Positions 45,073-52,817 of a stretch of DNA of 64,000 nucleotides are shown here, piece after piece. A program made the translations under genes and the position numbers. The DNA is from Oscillospiraceae bacterium. Its GTDB lineage: Bacteria; Bacillota; Clostridia; Oscillospirales; CAG-272. The stretch spans positions 161,004 to 225,003 of the forward strand of contig SVTL01000002.1 of assembly GCA_015063795.1 (NCBI GenBank). The letters run 5' to 3'. The notes beneath the pieces were generated by a model that saw nothing but the letters and a program-made list of their open reading frames with translations, was not told the origin of the DNA and did not search any database. Within the stretch, counting starts at the first letter, position 1, and every line of letters begins with the position of its first letter.

Positions 45073-45201
45073 ATGACAAAAGTTCATAGCATGTATTTAC
45101 TTGAAACATACGGAAAAAAGATGGATCCGTTGATTTCGTATGCGGAATTACCTTATACTGTAAAAAACGCAATTTCGATTCATATGTCGGTCGGGAGGTA
45201 A
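45073..45201 (+). CDS. 42-residue peptide at head of unknown operon
   Basis: This is a 42-codon frame with a near-perfect ribosome site (AGGAGGATGACT then ATG) behind a strong promoter. It starts MTKVHSMYLLETYGKK and ends ISIHMSVGR. The stop TAA overlaps the ATG of the next gene (TAATG), and the last codons contain the GGGAGG ribosome site for that gene. No family is recognised. It could be a real small protein or a leader peptide that couples translation of the following gene. Confidence 0.6.
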   Translation: MTKVHSMYLLETYGKKMDPLISYAELPYTVKNAISIHMSVGR

Positions 45202-45899
45202 TGATGAGAAAAAATGTAGTGTATTTTATTCCAATTATTTTCCTTTGTGTTTCGGTTGTTTATTTTGTTGGCGGAATTTTGATGAAGCCGAGCGAACTGC
45301 GGGGCAGTATCAAGATTGTACGCGAAGAGATGGAAACGACCGTATCAGAGCCCTTTGCGTTAAGAGAACCAGAATGGGAATATCTCGGATGTACAACACT
45401 GGATTTTTCGGCATCCACAGTCGGAGGTTTGGAGGAGCTGCGTCCGATCGCTTTTCAAGAAATCTCATTCTTAAAGGAAAAGAACATGGTTCAATTTTAT
45501 GGCCATTATATATCCTTTGAAGATATGGATATCAATCTATTTCCCTATCTGATTGAGGAAGCATCCAATCCGAAGGATGGTGCTGTTTACCTTGCTGTTA
45601 TGGGACGGCAGGTCAAACAGGTGAGAGTATTTGATTGCATTGAGTTTTTGAGGCGTTCCACTGTGTTCCAAGACTCTTATGGAAATCAATTAAAACACTG
45701 GATTGAATTACCTCTGCCTGTTTTTGTGTTTGACGAGACATATACGGATAATACTGTCTATGTGTACCGTACAAATGAGGAATACAGAAATCCGCTTTAT
45801 GCCTACTCGCAGCAGGAGGCAAAAGGATCTTGGAACGACTCCGCTCTGCAAATGAACAAGCAAGATCAGTTTGTGATACATCGGGAGGCGGAAAAATGA
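45201..45899 (+). CDS. Membrane-anchored protein of unknown function
   Basis: This 232-residue protein has one N-terminal membrane segment (VVYFIPIIFLCVSVVYFVGG) and a soluble, mostly extracytoplasmic domain with many aromatic and acidic residues. I do not recognise a family. The codon use is more A+T-rich than in the core genes around it. It is translationally coupled to the upstream 42-residue peptide and to the downstream gene (ATGA overlap), so all three probably work together. Confidence 0.7.
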   Translation: MMRKNVVYFIPIIFLCVSVVYFVGGILMKPSELRGSIKIVREEMETTVSEPFALREPEWEYLGCTTLDFSASTVGGLEELRPIAFQEISFLKEKNMVQFYGHYISFEDMDINLFPYLIEEASNPKDGAVYLAVMGRQVKQVRVFDCIEFLRRSTVFQDSYGNQLKHWIELPLPVFVFDETYTDNTVYVYRTNEEYRNPLYAYSQQEAKGSWNDSALQMNKQDQFVIHREAEK

Positions 45900-46384
45900 A
45901 AAAGAGAGTTGTTGTTTTCAGTGTAGCGATATGTTTGGCAACCGTTGCTTTGCTTGTTTCCGGCTACTGCATCCGTTTGGAAAAAAGCGGATTGCGGTAT
46001 GCAGACGATTTTGAAAAAAACAATACACGACCAACCTACAATCCGCTTCAAGTATCCTGCCAAGCAGTCATCGAACAGGACGAGACGGTCCATTCGCTGT
46101 CTGCGAAGGATTCTGCTTTGTTGGGAAATGCGTTTGTTCATGGAATTTCCTGCAATTTTTTGTTAGAAATCCCCTCCTGCGGATTTGATGAAACAAAATC
46201 GCTTGTTGTGACAATCGACAAAGGAACCGACGCGGAGGCAAATTTCATCATGGCTTCGGATGGCTGTCCCGTTTTCTACCACAAGGAAACGCAAACCTGC
46301 TTCGGTTTGGCTCATGAACACATAGAACCGTTCAATGAGATTTTGACGGAAAACGGTATATCCTTTGAAATTCAAAAACCGTAA
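45896..46384 (+). CDS. Predicted exported protein of unknown function
   Basis: This 162-residue protein has an N-terminal signal or anchor segment (VVVFSVAICLATVALLVSGYC) and a soluble domain of about 135 residues. No family is recognised. ATG 45896 was chosen because it overlaps the preceding stop codon (ATGA) and GGGAGG lies upstream. It ends the three-gene unknown operon and is followed by a terminator. Confidence 0.7.
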   Translation: MKKRVVVFSVAICLATVALLVSGYCIRLEKSGLRYADDFEKNNTRPTYNPLQVSCQAVIEQDETVHSLSAKDSALLGNAFVHGISCNFLLEIPSCGFDETKSLVVTIDKGTDAEANFIMASDGCPVFYHKETQTCFGLAHEHIEPFNEILTENGISFEIQKP

Positions 46385-46391
46385 CAAATTG

Positions 46392-46424
46392 AAAAGGCGA
46401 GGGAAAAGGCTCTCGTCTTTTTTC
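46392..46424 (+). terminator. Terminator after the unknown operon
   Basis: AAGGCGAG and CTCGTCTT form a short G-T-containing stem, followed by TTTTTCTT. Confidence 0.65.
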
Positions 46425-46444
46425 TTGCAACAATGGATTGCCCC

Positions 46445-46473
46445 TTGACAAATGCGGCTGAATATGATATCAT
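46445..46473 (+). promoter_or_regulatory. Promoter of the SPFH gene
   Basis: TTGACA (46445-46450) and TATCAT (46468-46473) have a 17-bp spacer, 33 bp before the start codon. Confidence 0.75.
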
Positions 46474-46506
46474 TTTAATATCAAAAACATATGGAGGAAA
46501 AACACT

Positions 46507-47517
46507 ATGAAAGAAATTGTATTAAACCGCAACAAAAACGGAATGCTGATGCTTCTGCTGATCATTCTGATGGGGCTTGCCTCGGTGGCGGGCATGATCT
46601 TCGGCGGCATTCTGATCGAAAGGATCGGCAATCCGATTTTATTTATTGTCTCGATCGTTGTGCTGATCGTGACCTGCATTCTCCCCGCGGGGCTAAAGGT
46701 GCTCAAGCCTCAGGAGGCGCTGGTGCTGACGCTGTTCGGCCGCTATGTGGGAACGCTGAAGGGTGCGGGCTTCTATTTCGTCAACCCCTTCTGCACGGCT
46801 GTCAACCCCGCCGCCAAGACCAAGCTGAACCAGAGCGGCGATGTGAAGGCCAATTCGGTCCTTCAGACCAATGCGACAGGCAATGTGGAGATCGAGATGG
46901 TCAACAAAAAGATCTCGTTGAAGATCATGACGCTGAACAACAACCGTCAGAAGATCAACGACTGCCTGGGCAACCCTGTGGAGATCGGCATTGCGGTCAT
47001 GTGGCGTGTGGTCGATACGGCCAAGGCGGTGTTCGAGGTGGACAATTATAAGGAATATCTCTCCCTGCAGTGCGACAGCGCCCTGCGGAACATCGTCCGT
47101 CTGTACCCCTATGACGTTGCCCCCAACGTGGACACCACCGGCGACGGTCTGGCCGACGACGGCAGTCTCCGCGGCTCCAGCGATGTGGTGGCAAGCCGCA
47201 TCCGTGACGAGATCCAGCAGCGTGTGGATGAGGCCGGCATCGAGATCATTGAGGCGCGCATCACTTATCTGGCGTATGCCACCGAGATCGCGGCGGTCAT
47301 GCTCCAGCGCCAGCAGGCATCGGCCATCATCGACGCGCGCAAGATGATCGTGGATGGCGCGGTCGGCATGGTGGAGATGGCGCTCGAGCGTCTGAACGAG
47401 AATGCGCTGGTCACGCTGGACGAGGAGCGCAAGGCGGCGATGGTGTCCAATCTTCTGGTCGTCCTCTGCGGCAACCACGATGCTCAGCCCATCGTCAACA
47501 CCGGCAGCCTTTATTAA
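46507..47517 (+). CDS. SPFH/band 7 domain membrane protein
   Basis: This 336-residue protein has two closely spaced N-terminal membrane helices ([19 protein letters not shown] and [20 protein letters not shown]) followed by an SPFH domain. The SPFH domain begins [22 protein letters not shown] and includes [28 protein letters not shown] proteins form membrane microdomain rings that organise other membrane proteins. The C-terminus ([32 protein letters not shown]) is shared with bacterial relatives that are followed by an Arc-type gene, as here. Confidence 0.88.
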   Translation: MKEIVLNRNKNGMLMLLLIILMGLASVAGMIFGGILIERIGNPILFIVSIVVLIVTCILPAGLKVLKPQEALVLTLFGRYVGTLKGAGFYFVNPFCTAVNPAAKTKLNQSGDVKANSVLQTNATGNVEIEMVNKKISLKIMTLNNNRQKINDCLGNPVEIGIAVMWRVVDTAKAVFEVDNYKEYLSLQCDSALRNIVRLYPYDVAPNVDTTGDGLADDGSLRGSSDVVASRIRDEIQQRVDEAGIEIIEARITYLAYATEIAAVMLQRQQASAIIDARKMIVDGAVGMVEMALERLNENALVTLDEERKAAMVSNLLVVLCGNHDAQPIVNTGSLY

Positions 47518-47556
47518 CTCTCAGGCGAAAAAACACGCGAAAGGTTGACCAGAGCC

Positions 47557-47760
47557 ATGAGCGATTCGGGCAAAAAGCAGATCCCTCTCCGACTCTCGCC
47601 CAAGCTGTACAACGCCATCGCTGCATGGGCGGAGGATGACTTCCGCTCGGTGAACGGGCAGATCGAATACCTGCTCACCGAATGTGTGCGTCAGCGCAAG
47701 AAGAACGGAAGATATGTTTCCGACTCCATCGATGTTCCCCCAAAGCCGGACATCGAATGA
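47557..47760 (+). CDS. Arc-type ribbon-helix-helix protein
   Basis: This 67-residue protein contains [20 protein letters not shown] and [16 protein letters not shown], the beta strand and two helices of an Arc/MetJ-like fold. It may bind DNA or act as a small partner of the SPFH protein encoded 39 nt upstream. ATG 47557 was chosen over an upstream TTG that abuts the GAAAGG ribosome site. No toxin gene adjoins it, so a toxin-antitoxin role is unlikely. Confidence 0.75.
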   Translation: MSDSGKKQIPLRLSPKLYNAIAAWAEDDFRSVNGQIEYLLTECVRQRKKNGRYVSDSIDVPPKPDIE

Positions 47761-47788
47761 GCGGGCAGGGAAGAGAGCCAATCAAAAA

Positions 47789-47833
47789 ACAGAAAAACAA
47801 AAGCCTCCGCTGCATCAAAACGGCGGAGGCTTT
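47789..47833 (-). terminator. Terminator of the paaK-ACT operon
   Basis: AAAGCCTCCGC (47800-47810) and GCGGAGGCTTT (47823-47833) form a perfect 11-bp stem. The T-run is on the minus strand (TTTTGTTTTTC), serving the ACT-domain gene. On the plus strand it may weakly end the SPFH-Arc unit. Confidence 0.85.
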
Positions 47834-47870
47834 GCTGTATTCCTTTGAATCAGGCTTTCATAAACGGTGC

Positions 47871-48305
47871 TCAGATGTTTTCCAGCGCGTCCTGCTCCAG
47901 CATCTTCACGCCCTTGGAGACCAGAGCGGCAGAAGCGGCGGCGGGATCGGCCACATGGAAGATCATATAGGCCTTGTCGTTCTCGCGGATTCCCATGAAC
48001 GCATACATATATTCCACATTGACCTTCGCTTCGGCAAGGAAGCCGAGGATCTTGTTCAGTCCGCCGGGCGTGTCGGGGATGGCAACGCCGAGCACGGGGG
48101 TGATGGTGTGGATGTAGCCGGCATCCTTCAGAACGGTGGTTGCCTTGTAAACGTCATCGACGATGATGCGGGCGATGCCGAAATCGGTGGTCTCGGCCAG
48201 AGAAAGGGCACGCATATCGATGTTATGCTCAGCCAGAACGGAGGTCATGGCGTTCAGCGCGCCGCTGTTGTTTTCAACAAAAACCGAAATCTGCTTGATG
48301 GTCAT
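47871..48305 (-). CDS. Tandem ACT-domain protein
   Basis: This 144-residue protein consists of two ACT domains: one begins KQISVFVENNSGALNAMTSV and the second begins GVAIPDTPGGLNKILGFLAE. ACT pairs bind amino acids and regulate enzymes. The gene follows a phenylacetate-CoA ligase-like gene by 27 nt, a pairing seen in many anaerobes. There the ACT protein is thought to sense an aromatic or branched amino acid. ATG 48305 was chosen because GGAGGA lies 7 nt upstream. Confidence 0.88.
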   Translation of the reverse strand: MTIKQISVFVENNSGALNAMTSVLAEHNIDMRALSLAETTDFGIARIIVDDVYKATTVLKDAGYIHTITPVLGVAIPDTPGGLNKILGFLAEAKVNVEYMYAFMGIRENDKAYMIFHVADPAAASAALVSKGVKMLEQDALENI

Positions 48306-48332
48306 AATCAAATCCTCCTTACGATCCTGCAG

Positions 48333-49634
48333 TTAAATCTTACGCTTATCGATCACGCGGACAGCCTTGCCCTCGCTGCGGACGATGGACTTGGGAGCAA
48401 CCAGCGTAACCTTAGCGGAAATGCCGAGCATGGAACGGAGACCTTCCACCAGCTCCTTCTGACGGCGATCGATCTCACCCAGATTGTCGGTGAACATTTC
48501 AGGCGTCATTTCCACCTGAACGTCCAGCGTGTCGGTGGACTTCACGCGGTCAACAATGATCTGATAGTTGGCCGAATAGCCCTTGTTGAGCAGAACGGTC
48601 TCGATCTGGGACGGGAAGACGTTGACGCCGCGGATGATGAGCATATCGTCGCTTCTGCCCATGGGCTTGCACATCTTGATGAAGGTACGGCCGCAGGAGC
48701 AGGGCTCGGAGGAGAGCATGCAAATGTCACGGGTGCGGTAACGGAGAAGCGGGAAGGCTTCCTTGGTGATGGAGGTGAAAACAAGCTCGCCCTTTTCGCC
48801 CTCGGGCAGCACTTCGCCGGTGTCGGGATCGATGATCTCGGCGATGAAGTGGTCCTCGTTGATGTGCATGCCGCTCTGAGCGGAGCATTCGAAGGAGACA
48901 CCGGGGCCGGACAGCTCGGTCAGACCGTAAATGTCATAGGCCTTGATGCCGAGGGTGGCTTCAATGTCATGGCGCATCTCTTCACTCCATGCTTCTGCAC
49001 CGAAGATACCGGCCTTCAGCGGGATCTGCTCGGGGGTCAGTCCCATTTCCTTCATCGATTCGCCCAGATAAGCGGCATAGGAAGGTGTGCAGCAGAGGAT
49101 GGTGGCCTGCAGATCCTGAATGAACATGATCTGTCTCTCGGTGTTGCCCGAGGAGGTGGGAATGGTCAGACATCCAACCTTGTGGCTGCCGCCGTTCAGA
49201 CCCGGGCCGCCCGTGAACAGACCGTAGCCGTAAGAAACCTGGCAAACGTCATCCTTGGTGCCGCCCACAGCCGTGATGGCTCTTGCACAGCAGTCTTCCC
49301 AAAGGTCGATGTCATGCTGGGTATAGAAGGCGACAACGCGCTTGCCGGTGGTGCCGGAGGTGGATTGAATGCGGACACAGTCGGACAGAGGCTTGGCCAG
49401 AAGTCCGTAAGGATAGGCATCACGCAGGTCGCTTTTCGTGACAAAGGGGAGCTTGTGGAGGTCTTTGGTACTCGTAATGTCGGCGGGCGTCAGGCCTTTC
49501 TGTTCCATTTTCTTGCGGTAGTAGGGCACATTGTCCCAAACGTGCCGGACTTGCTTGACAAGTCTTTCGTCCTGCCAGGCCTTGATCTGCTCGCGGCTGG
49601 CTGTTTCGATTTCCGGTTGATAATAACGCTCCAT
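48333..49634 (-). CDS. paaK: Phenylacetate-CoA ligase family protein
   Basis: This 433-residue adenylate-forming enzyme belongs to the PaaK family. The AMP-binding motif SGTTGKRV lies near residue 94. It also contains DIYGLTELSGPG and YRTRDICML, with a Cys-rich CSCGRTF segment in the C-terminal part. It activates an aryl acid to its CoA thioester. No other phenylacetate degradation genes are present, so it probably handles aryl acids from anaerobic aromatic amino acid turnover together with the ACT protein. AGGAGG precedes the ATG. Confidence 0.9.
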   Translation of the reverse strand: MERYYQPEIETASREQIKAWQDERLVKQVRHVWDNVPYYRKKMEQKGLTPADITSTKDLHKLPFVTKSDLRDAYPYGLLAKPLSDCVRIQSTSGTTGKRVVAFYTQHDIDLWEDCCARAITAVGGTKDDVCQVSYGYGLFTGGPGLNGGSHKVGCLTIPTSSGNTERQIMFIQDLQATILCCTPSYAAYLGESMKEMGLTPEQIPLKAGIFGAEAWSEEMRHDIEATLGIKAYDIYGLTELSGPGVSFECSAQSGMHINEDHFIAEIIDPDTGEVLPEGEKGELVFTSITKEAFPLLRYRTRDICMLSSEPCSCGRTFIKMCKPMGRSDDMLIIRGVNVFPSQIETVLLNKGYSANYQIIVDRVKSTDTLDVQVEMTPEMFTDNLGEIDRRQKELVEGLRSMLGISAKVTLVAPKSIVRSEGKAVRVIDKRKI

Positions 49635-49697
49635 GGAAAAAAGCCTCCTAAGAAAAATGTGTAGAATGAATGGGAAATTCAGTTTTTAACGAAAAAT

Positions 49698-49726
49698 ATT
49701 TTATCACTTTAGCGCGGCAAAGTCAA
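49698..49726 (-). promoter_or_regulatory. Promoter of paaK-ACT
   Basis: On the minus strand, TTGACT (49726-49721) and TAAAAT (49703-49698) have a 17-bp spacer. Confidence 0.75.
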
Positions 49727-49859
49727 TAAATTTTTTGCTTTTTCACGAAAAAAATGTTCGAAAACGGTCTGAACATGAAAAGATGATCGCTTGTTTCCAA
49801 AAAGAACGGAGGAATGCAGAAGAAATATGTGACAAACAGATTAAAATTCGGCAAAGCAC

Positions 49860-49888
49860 TTGATTTGAAGTCCGCTTTTGTGTATAAT
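49860..49888 (+). promoter_or_regulatory. Promoter of ssrA
   Basis: TTGATT (49860-49865) and TATAAT (49883-49888) have a 17-bp spacer, about 35 bp before the tmRNA 5' end. Confidence 0.85.
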
Positions 49889-49922
49889 AATAAAGCACGT
49901 GACAGAAGAGTCCGTACCGTAT

Positions 49923-50265
49923 GGGGGCGTAAAGGTTTCGACGGGGATTTTGATGCCATGTAAGCGGGTAGAGTCGCGCAAACTCTTAAATCAGGCGCAA
50001 TTTAAAAACAAACGCTAACAATAGAGTAGCTCTCGCTGCCTAAGTGCAGCCGTCCTCCCGTGAAGTACCGCGGTCACGGACAGGGCGTCACGCAGCGGTG
50101 AACGTGAACTGCCAGTCTCCTTTCTAACAGTCATGAACAAAAAGGATACCGATTCTGCTGCCTGCCGTTTGGCGGCAAGATCGGGAATTTAAAAAACGGC
50201 TGCACCCGGAGAAAGCGTGGCAAAGAGGTTTTCGGACAGGGGTTCGACTCCCCTCGCCTCCACCA
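49923..50265 (+). ncRNA. ssrA: Transfer-messenger RNA (tmRNA)
   Basis: This is a one-piece tmRNA that rescues stalled ribosomes. The 5' end GGGGGCG (49923-49929) pairs with CGCCTCC (50255-50261) as the acceptor stem, and the CCA end is encoded (50263-50265). The conserved GGTTTCGACGGGGATTT at the 5' side and the T-arm GGGGTTCGACTCCCC at the 3' side are present. The tag reading frame ends at TAA 50041-50043 and its last residues read KTNANNRVALAA. The resume codon cannot be fixed by eye. The 3' end marks the border of the accessory island. Confidence 0.97.
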
Positions 50266-50552
50266 TTCATTATCAAGTAATTGATAAAATCAAAAGAATA
50301 CGCCTTATGGTCAATCTTTACTGGCCATAAGGCGTATTGCTTTGTGATGGCAAGGACAGTCTTGCGTTGAAAAATGAATCAAAACGATGGAAATTGAGGC
50401 GAAGGCAGATGCATACGGCTTTTGGCGACGATCGTCAATGGCTGTGTTTTTTTGAGCCTTTATGTTCCGAATAACGCGCGATTACGTTTTTACCCCGGTA
50501 CTACAAGGTTTTTCCCACGTATTTTTGACGTTTTTTGTGCGCGATTGGTACG
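50263..50552 (+). repeat. Diverged direct repeat, copy A, starting at the tmRNA CCA
   Basis: This segment and 52129-52404 share the same ordered blocks: CCATTCATTA, AATTGA, AAGAATACGCC, a hairpin ending GGCGTATTGCTTT, TTTTGGC, GCGATTAC and a GGTACG near the end. The two are clearly related but diverged, with small gaps. Copy A begins at the terminal CCA of tmRNA, a classic integration target. The rest of the gap up to 50652 holds no convincing gene. Confidence 0.65.
50297..50343 (+). terminator. Terminator after ssrA
   Basis: AATACGCCTTATGG (50297-50310) and CCATAAGGCGTATT (50325-50338) form a perfect 14-bp stem followed by GCTTT. Confidence 0.8.
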
Positions 50553-50652
50553 TGTTTCGGATATAAATAGGTACTGTATGCAGACAGGGGTTCAATGAGG
50601 ATAAAAATTGATATAAAACTAAACTATACCAATATTATGCATAAGAGAAAGA

Positions 50653-50883
50653 GTGTCCAGCAACATATCATGGAACGATTGCGTTTCAGAAATGATCCGA
50701 GAACTAGTGGGCATTCAGAACGGCGTATACCCAACACGTAACTCAGTTCAAAATCTATACCCCCGATATAAAAAGAAGCATGGGCTTGACCAAGATCCTG
50801 CAAAAATCGAAATCATCACGGAAAATCCATATGTGATGCGAAAATTCAAGAAGGCTGTGAGCAAAATGCTTGCAAACTGTTAA
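50653..50883 (+). CDS. Small hypothetical protein
   Basis: This open frame of up to 76 residues starts with GTG and encodes a basic C-terminal part (YPRYKKKHGLDQDP, then FKKAVSKMLANC). The ribosome site is weak. An ATG at 50691 is an alternative start. It sits between the tmRNA-linked repeat and two better supported genes. No family is recognised and it may not be real. Confidence 0.35.
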   Translation: MSSNISWNDCVSEMIRELVGIQNGVYPTRNSVQNLYPRYKKKHGLDQDPAKIEIITENPYVMRKFKKAVSKMLANC

Positions 50884-50915
50884 AAACTGTGATACAATAA
50901 GGAGGTAGTCAACCA

Positions 50916-51146
50916 ATGAACAACAAAAAACGTGCTCGGTTATCCCTCGCAAGATCCCGCCTCGAAGAAGCCAAGAGTTTTGTTGAAACGGTGAAGGACG
51001 AGGAAGAGGACTGTCTGAATAACCTTCCTGAGAATCTGCAGGAAGGCGATCGCTATCGCATGATGGAAGAAGCGGTTGACAACCTATCCGAAGCGATCGA
51101 ACACATAGACGGAGCGATGGATAACATCGATCAAGCACAGCAGTAA
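50916..51146 (+). CDS. Small coiled-coil protein of unknown function
   Basis: This 76-residue, acidic, strongly helical protein begins MNNKKRARLSLARSRLEEAK and ends SEAIEHIDGAMDNIDQAQQ. It is likely a coiled coil. The ribosome site AAGGAGGT is strong. It is followed 14 nt later by a membrane protein gene. No function can be assigned. The A+T-rich codon use differs from the core genome. Confidence 0.7.
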   Translation: MNNKKRARLSLARSRLEEAKSFVETVKDEEEDCLNNLPENLQEGDRYRMMEEAVDNLSEAIEHIDGAMDNIDQAQQ

Positions 51147-51160
51147 TTTCGGAGGTTTGA

Positions 51161-51919
51161 ATGGGTTTAGTTGTAATGATCTTGATGCCGTTTATCGGCG
51201 GCATATACATTCTCTACCGTGTGCTCAAAGATAATCCGGATGCTTTTTCCGGATGTCTCACAGCGACGATTTCCCCGCTCGCCCCAATCATTATTGCGCT
51301 TGTGTTATCCGTTGTGATTGCATTTACTGCGGGGCCGGATTCGATTGCATCTGCGGCGGCTCCTCTCGTCTTGATTCCCTGCGGCGTTGGAGCGTGTTTT
51401 CTTTTCGCAGAAATCGAACATAGGGAAAAGATTAAAAAAGGAAAAGAGATCGAAGCAGCAAGAGCTGCAGATCCTGATTACGACAAAAGGCAAAGGCAGA
51501 TCAAAATCTCAGAAACAGAAAAGTGGATGAGTGGATCGGGTTTTACCCTGGCAACGCGATATATCGAACAACTGGTCGACGACCGTTTGAGCCCGTTGCA
51601 TGGAGGCAGAAACAACAAAACTACAACCACAACCGGCGAATGCTACCAGTGGCTCTACTATCAAAGAGAGTTTGAGTTGAATCGTAAAAATATACCGGAG
51701 CTGTCGCAAATGCTCGGTGTTCCGTTTTTCGATCTTCCGGAAAGTGTAAGAAGTAAGTATCTGCTTATACACACTATTATGGAGTTCGAGGGTTTTACGT
51801 TCCGAGGATACCGATCCATGATCACAGTCGACAAACATGGATCTTACGACGAACTTAAAAAATTCTTGGTCGAATACCAAAAAACACATCCGGAATCAAA
51901 CTTCAATTTCGGATATTAA
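51161..51919 (+). CDS. Membrane protein with cytoplasmic domain, unknown
   Basis: This 252-residue protein has three N-terminal hydrophobic segments (VVMILMPFIGGIYILYRVL, PIIIALVLSVVIAFTAG and AAPLVLIPCGVGACFLFAEI). A charged linker and a soluble domain of about 150 residues follow, including MLGVPFFDLPESVRSKYLL. I recognise no family. It forms a pair with the upstream coiled-coil protein within the segment bracketed by the two tmRNA-linked repeats, so both may be mobile cargo. The start ATG follows TTCGGAGG. Confidence 0.65.
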   Translation: MGLVVMILMPFIGGIYILYRVLKDNPDAFSGCLTATISPLAPIIIALVLSVVIAFTAGPDSIASAAAPLVLIPCGVGACFLFAEIEHREKIKKGKEIEAARAADPDYDKRQRQIKISETEKWMSGSGFTLATRYIEQLVDDRLSPLHGGRNNKTTTTTGECYQWLYYQREFELNRKNIPELSQMLGVPFFDLPESVRSKYLLIHTIMEFEGFTFRGYRSMITVDKHGSYDELKKFLVEYQKTHPESNFNFGY

Positions 51920-52128
51920 GATCCGCGTCATATTGTAATCCGTCTCCTTGATTCCAAATGGTTGTATTGAACCGCACAACACACAAGTCATACATAATGT
52001 CAATGCAAGCATTTAGTCTGCAAGCGAGGTACAAACATGAATACAAAATTGTCACACGAAGGTCTCTTTGTCAGATCTGTTCAGCTTTTTGGAGCCTTAT
52101 GAAAAAGAGAGGAGCGCTCTTACCTACG

Positions 52129-52404
52129 CCATTCATTAACGAGCAATTGAAAAAATATAAGAATACGCCGTTTGGCAAGCTTACCCTTGCTAGACGGCGT
52201 ATTGCTTTTAACTGACCAGAAAAGGTATTCCAACAAAAAATAAAAGGATTGAGCCGAAACAACAAGTTCAGTTTTTGGCAGCAATCGCTATCGACTGACA
52301 TTTTTCTTTGTTCTTTTTGAAAAAATGAGCGATTACTTTTTCGCTTTGTATTGCAAGGGCGGCCTCGCACGCAAAATATACATTTTTCGGTCGTAATCGG
52401 TACG
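52129..52404 (+). repeat. Diverged direct repeat, copy B
   Basis: This is the second copy of the segment described at 50263-50552. It includes a hairpin (AATACGCCGT at 52162-52171, ACGGCGTATT at 52194-52203, then GCTTTTA), which probably ends the upstream transcript. It stands immediately before the promoter of the defence operon and is compatible with a remnant attachment site left by repeated integration. The surrounding stretch from 51920 to 52489 shows no convincing gene. Confidence 0.65.
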
Positions 52405-52489
52405 AGTTGTGAGCGGTTAAGTGGAACAAAGCTAGGAAAGAGAATGATGCAGTATTTGCGAAAAAATCACGAAAATTTGGGATTCTTCA

Positions 52490-52518
52490 TTGAAAAAAAG
52501 TGAAATTTATGATATACT
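52490..52518 (+). promoter_or_regulatory. Promoter of the XRE regulator and defence operon
   Basis: TTGAAA (52490-52495) and TATACT (52513-52518) have a 17-bp spacer, about 38 bp before the regulator start. Confidence 0.78.
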
Positions 52519-52556
52519 CTTTGCTGTGGAGAAGCATAAACACAAGGAGGTTAATT

Positions 52557-52781
52557 ATGGTCAGTTACAAACCGCTTTTCAGATACTGCTTGGAACACGA
52601 CATTTCCAAGGCACAATGTAGACAGATGTGTGGCATTTCACCTAACACTTGGACGAAGATTAACCGCAATGAAGAAGTATCAATGACCATTCTCAATAAA
52701 ATCTGTGCAGGTCTCGGTGTGTCCTACGGGGACATTATCGAGTACGTCCCGAAAGAGGAAGAAAACGAAGCCAGAGAATAA
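52557..52781 (+). CDS. XRE-family transcriptional regulator
   Basis: This 74-residue protein is a single Cro/CI-type helix-turn-helix domain: ISKAQCRQMCGISPNTWTKI forms the DNA-reading helices. The C-terminal tail is short and acidic (EYVPKEEENEARE). It has the strong ribosome site AAGGAGG. It stands alone before the five-gene restriction and helicase operon and probably controls it, perhaps to delay restriction until methylation is established; this is inference from position. ATG 52557 was chosen for its ribosome site. Confidence 0.85.
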   Translation: MVSYKPLFRYCLEHDISKAQCRQMCGISPNTWTKINRNEEVSMTILNKICAGLGVSYGDIIEYVPKEEENEARE

Positions 52782-52784
52782 AAC

Positions 52785-52800
52785 GGTGACCTCTATCACC
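52785..52800. promoter_or_regulatory. Short inverted repeat before the helicase gene
   Basis: GGTGA-CCTCTA-TCACC lies between the regulator stop and the helicase ribosome site (TTAGGAGGATG). It may be an operator for the XRE protein or a small hairpin affecting translation. Evidence is only the symmetry and the location. Confidence 0.35.
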
Positions 52801-52817
52801 AGTTAGGAGGATGCGAC

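Noticed and set aside
47557..47760. Arc-type protein as antitoxin
   Set aside because: No adjacent toxin-like gene. The upstream partner is an SPFH membrane protein.
47682..49664. Plus-strand open frame opposite the paaK and ACT genes
   Set aside because: Antisense shadow of certain genes. No ribosome site and no domain.
49923..50265. CRISPR-like repeats in or near the accessory island
   Set aside because: No short regularly spaced repeats were seen anywhere in the window. The only repeats are the two long diverged copies and terminator stems.
51958..52215. Plus-strand 85-codon frame after the cargo membrane protein
   Set aside because: It runs through the copy B hairpin terminator, has no ribosome site and no conserved features.
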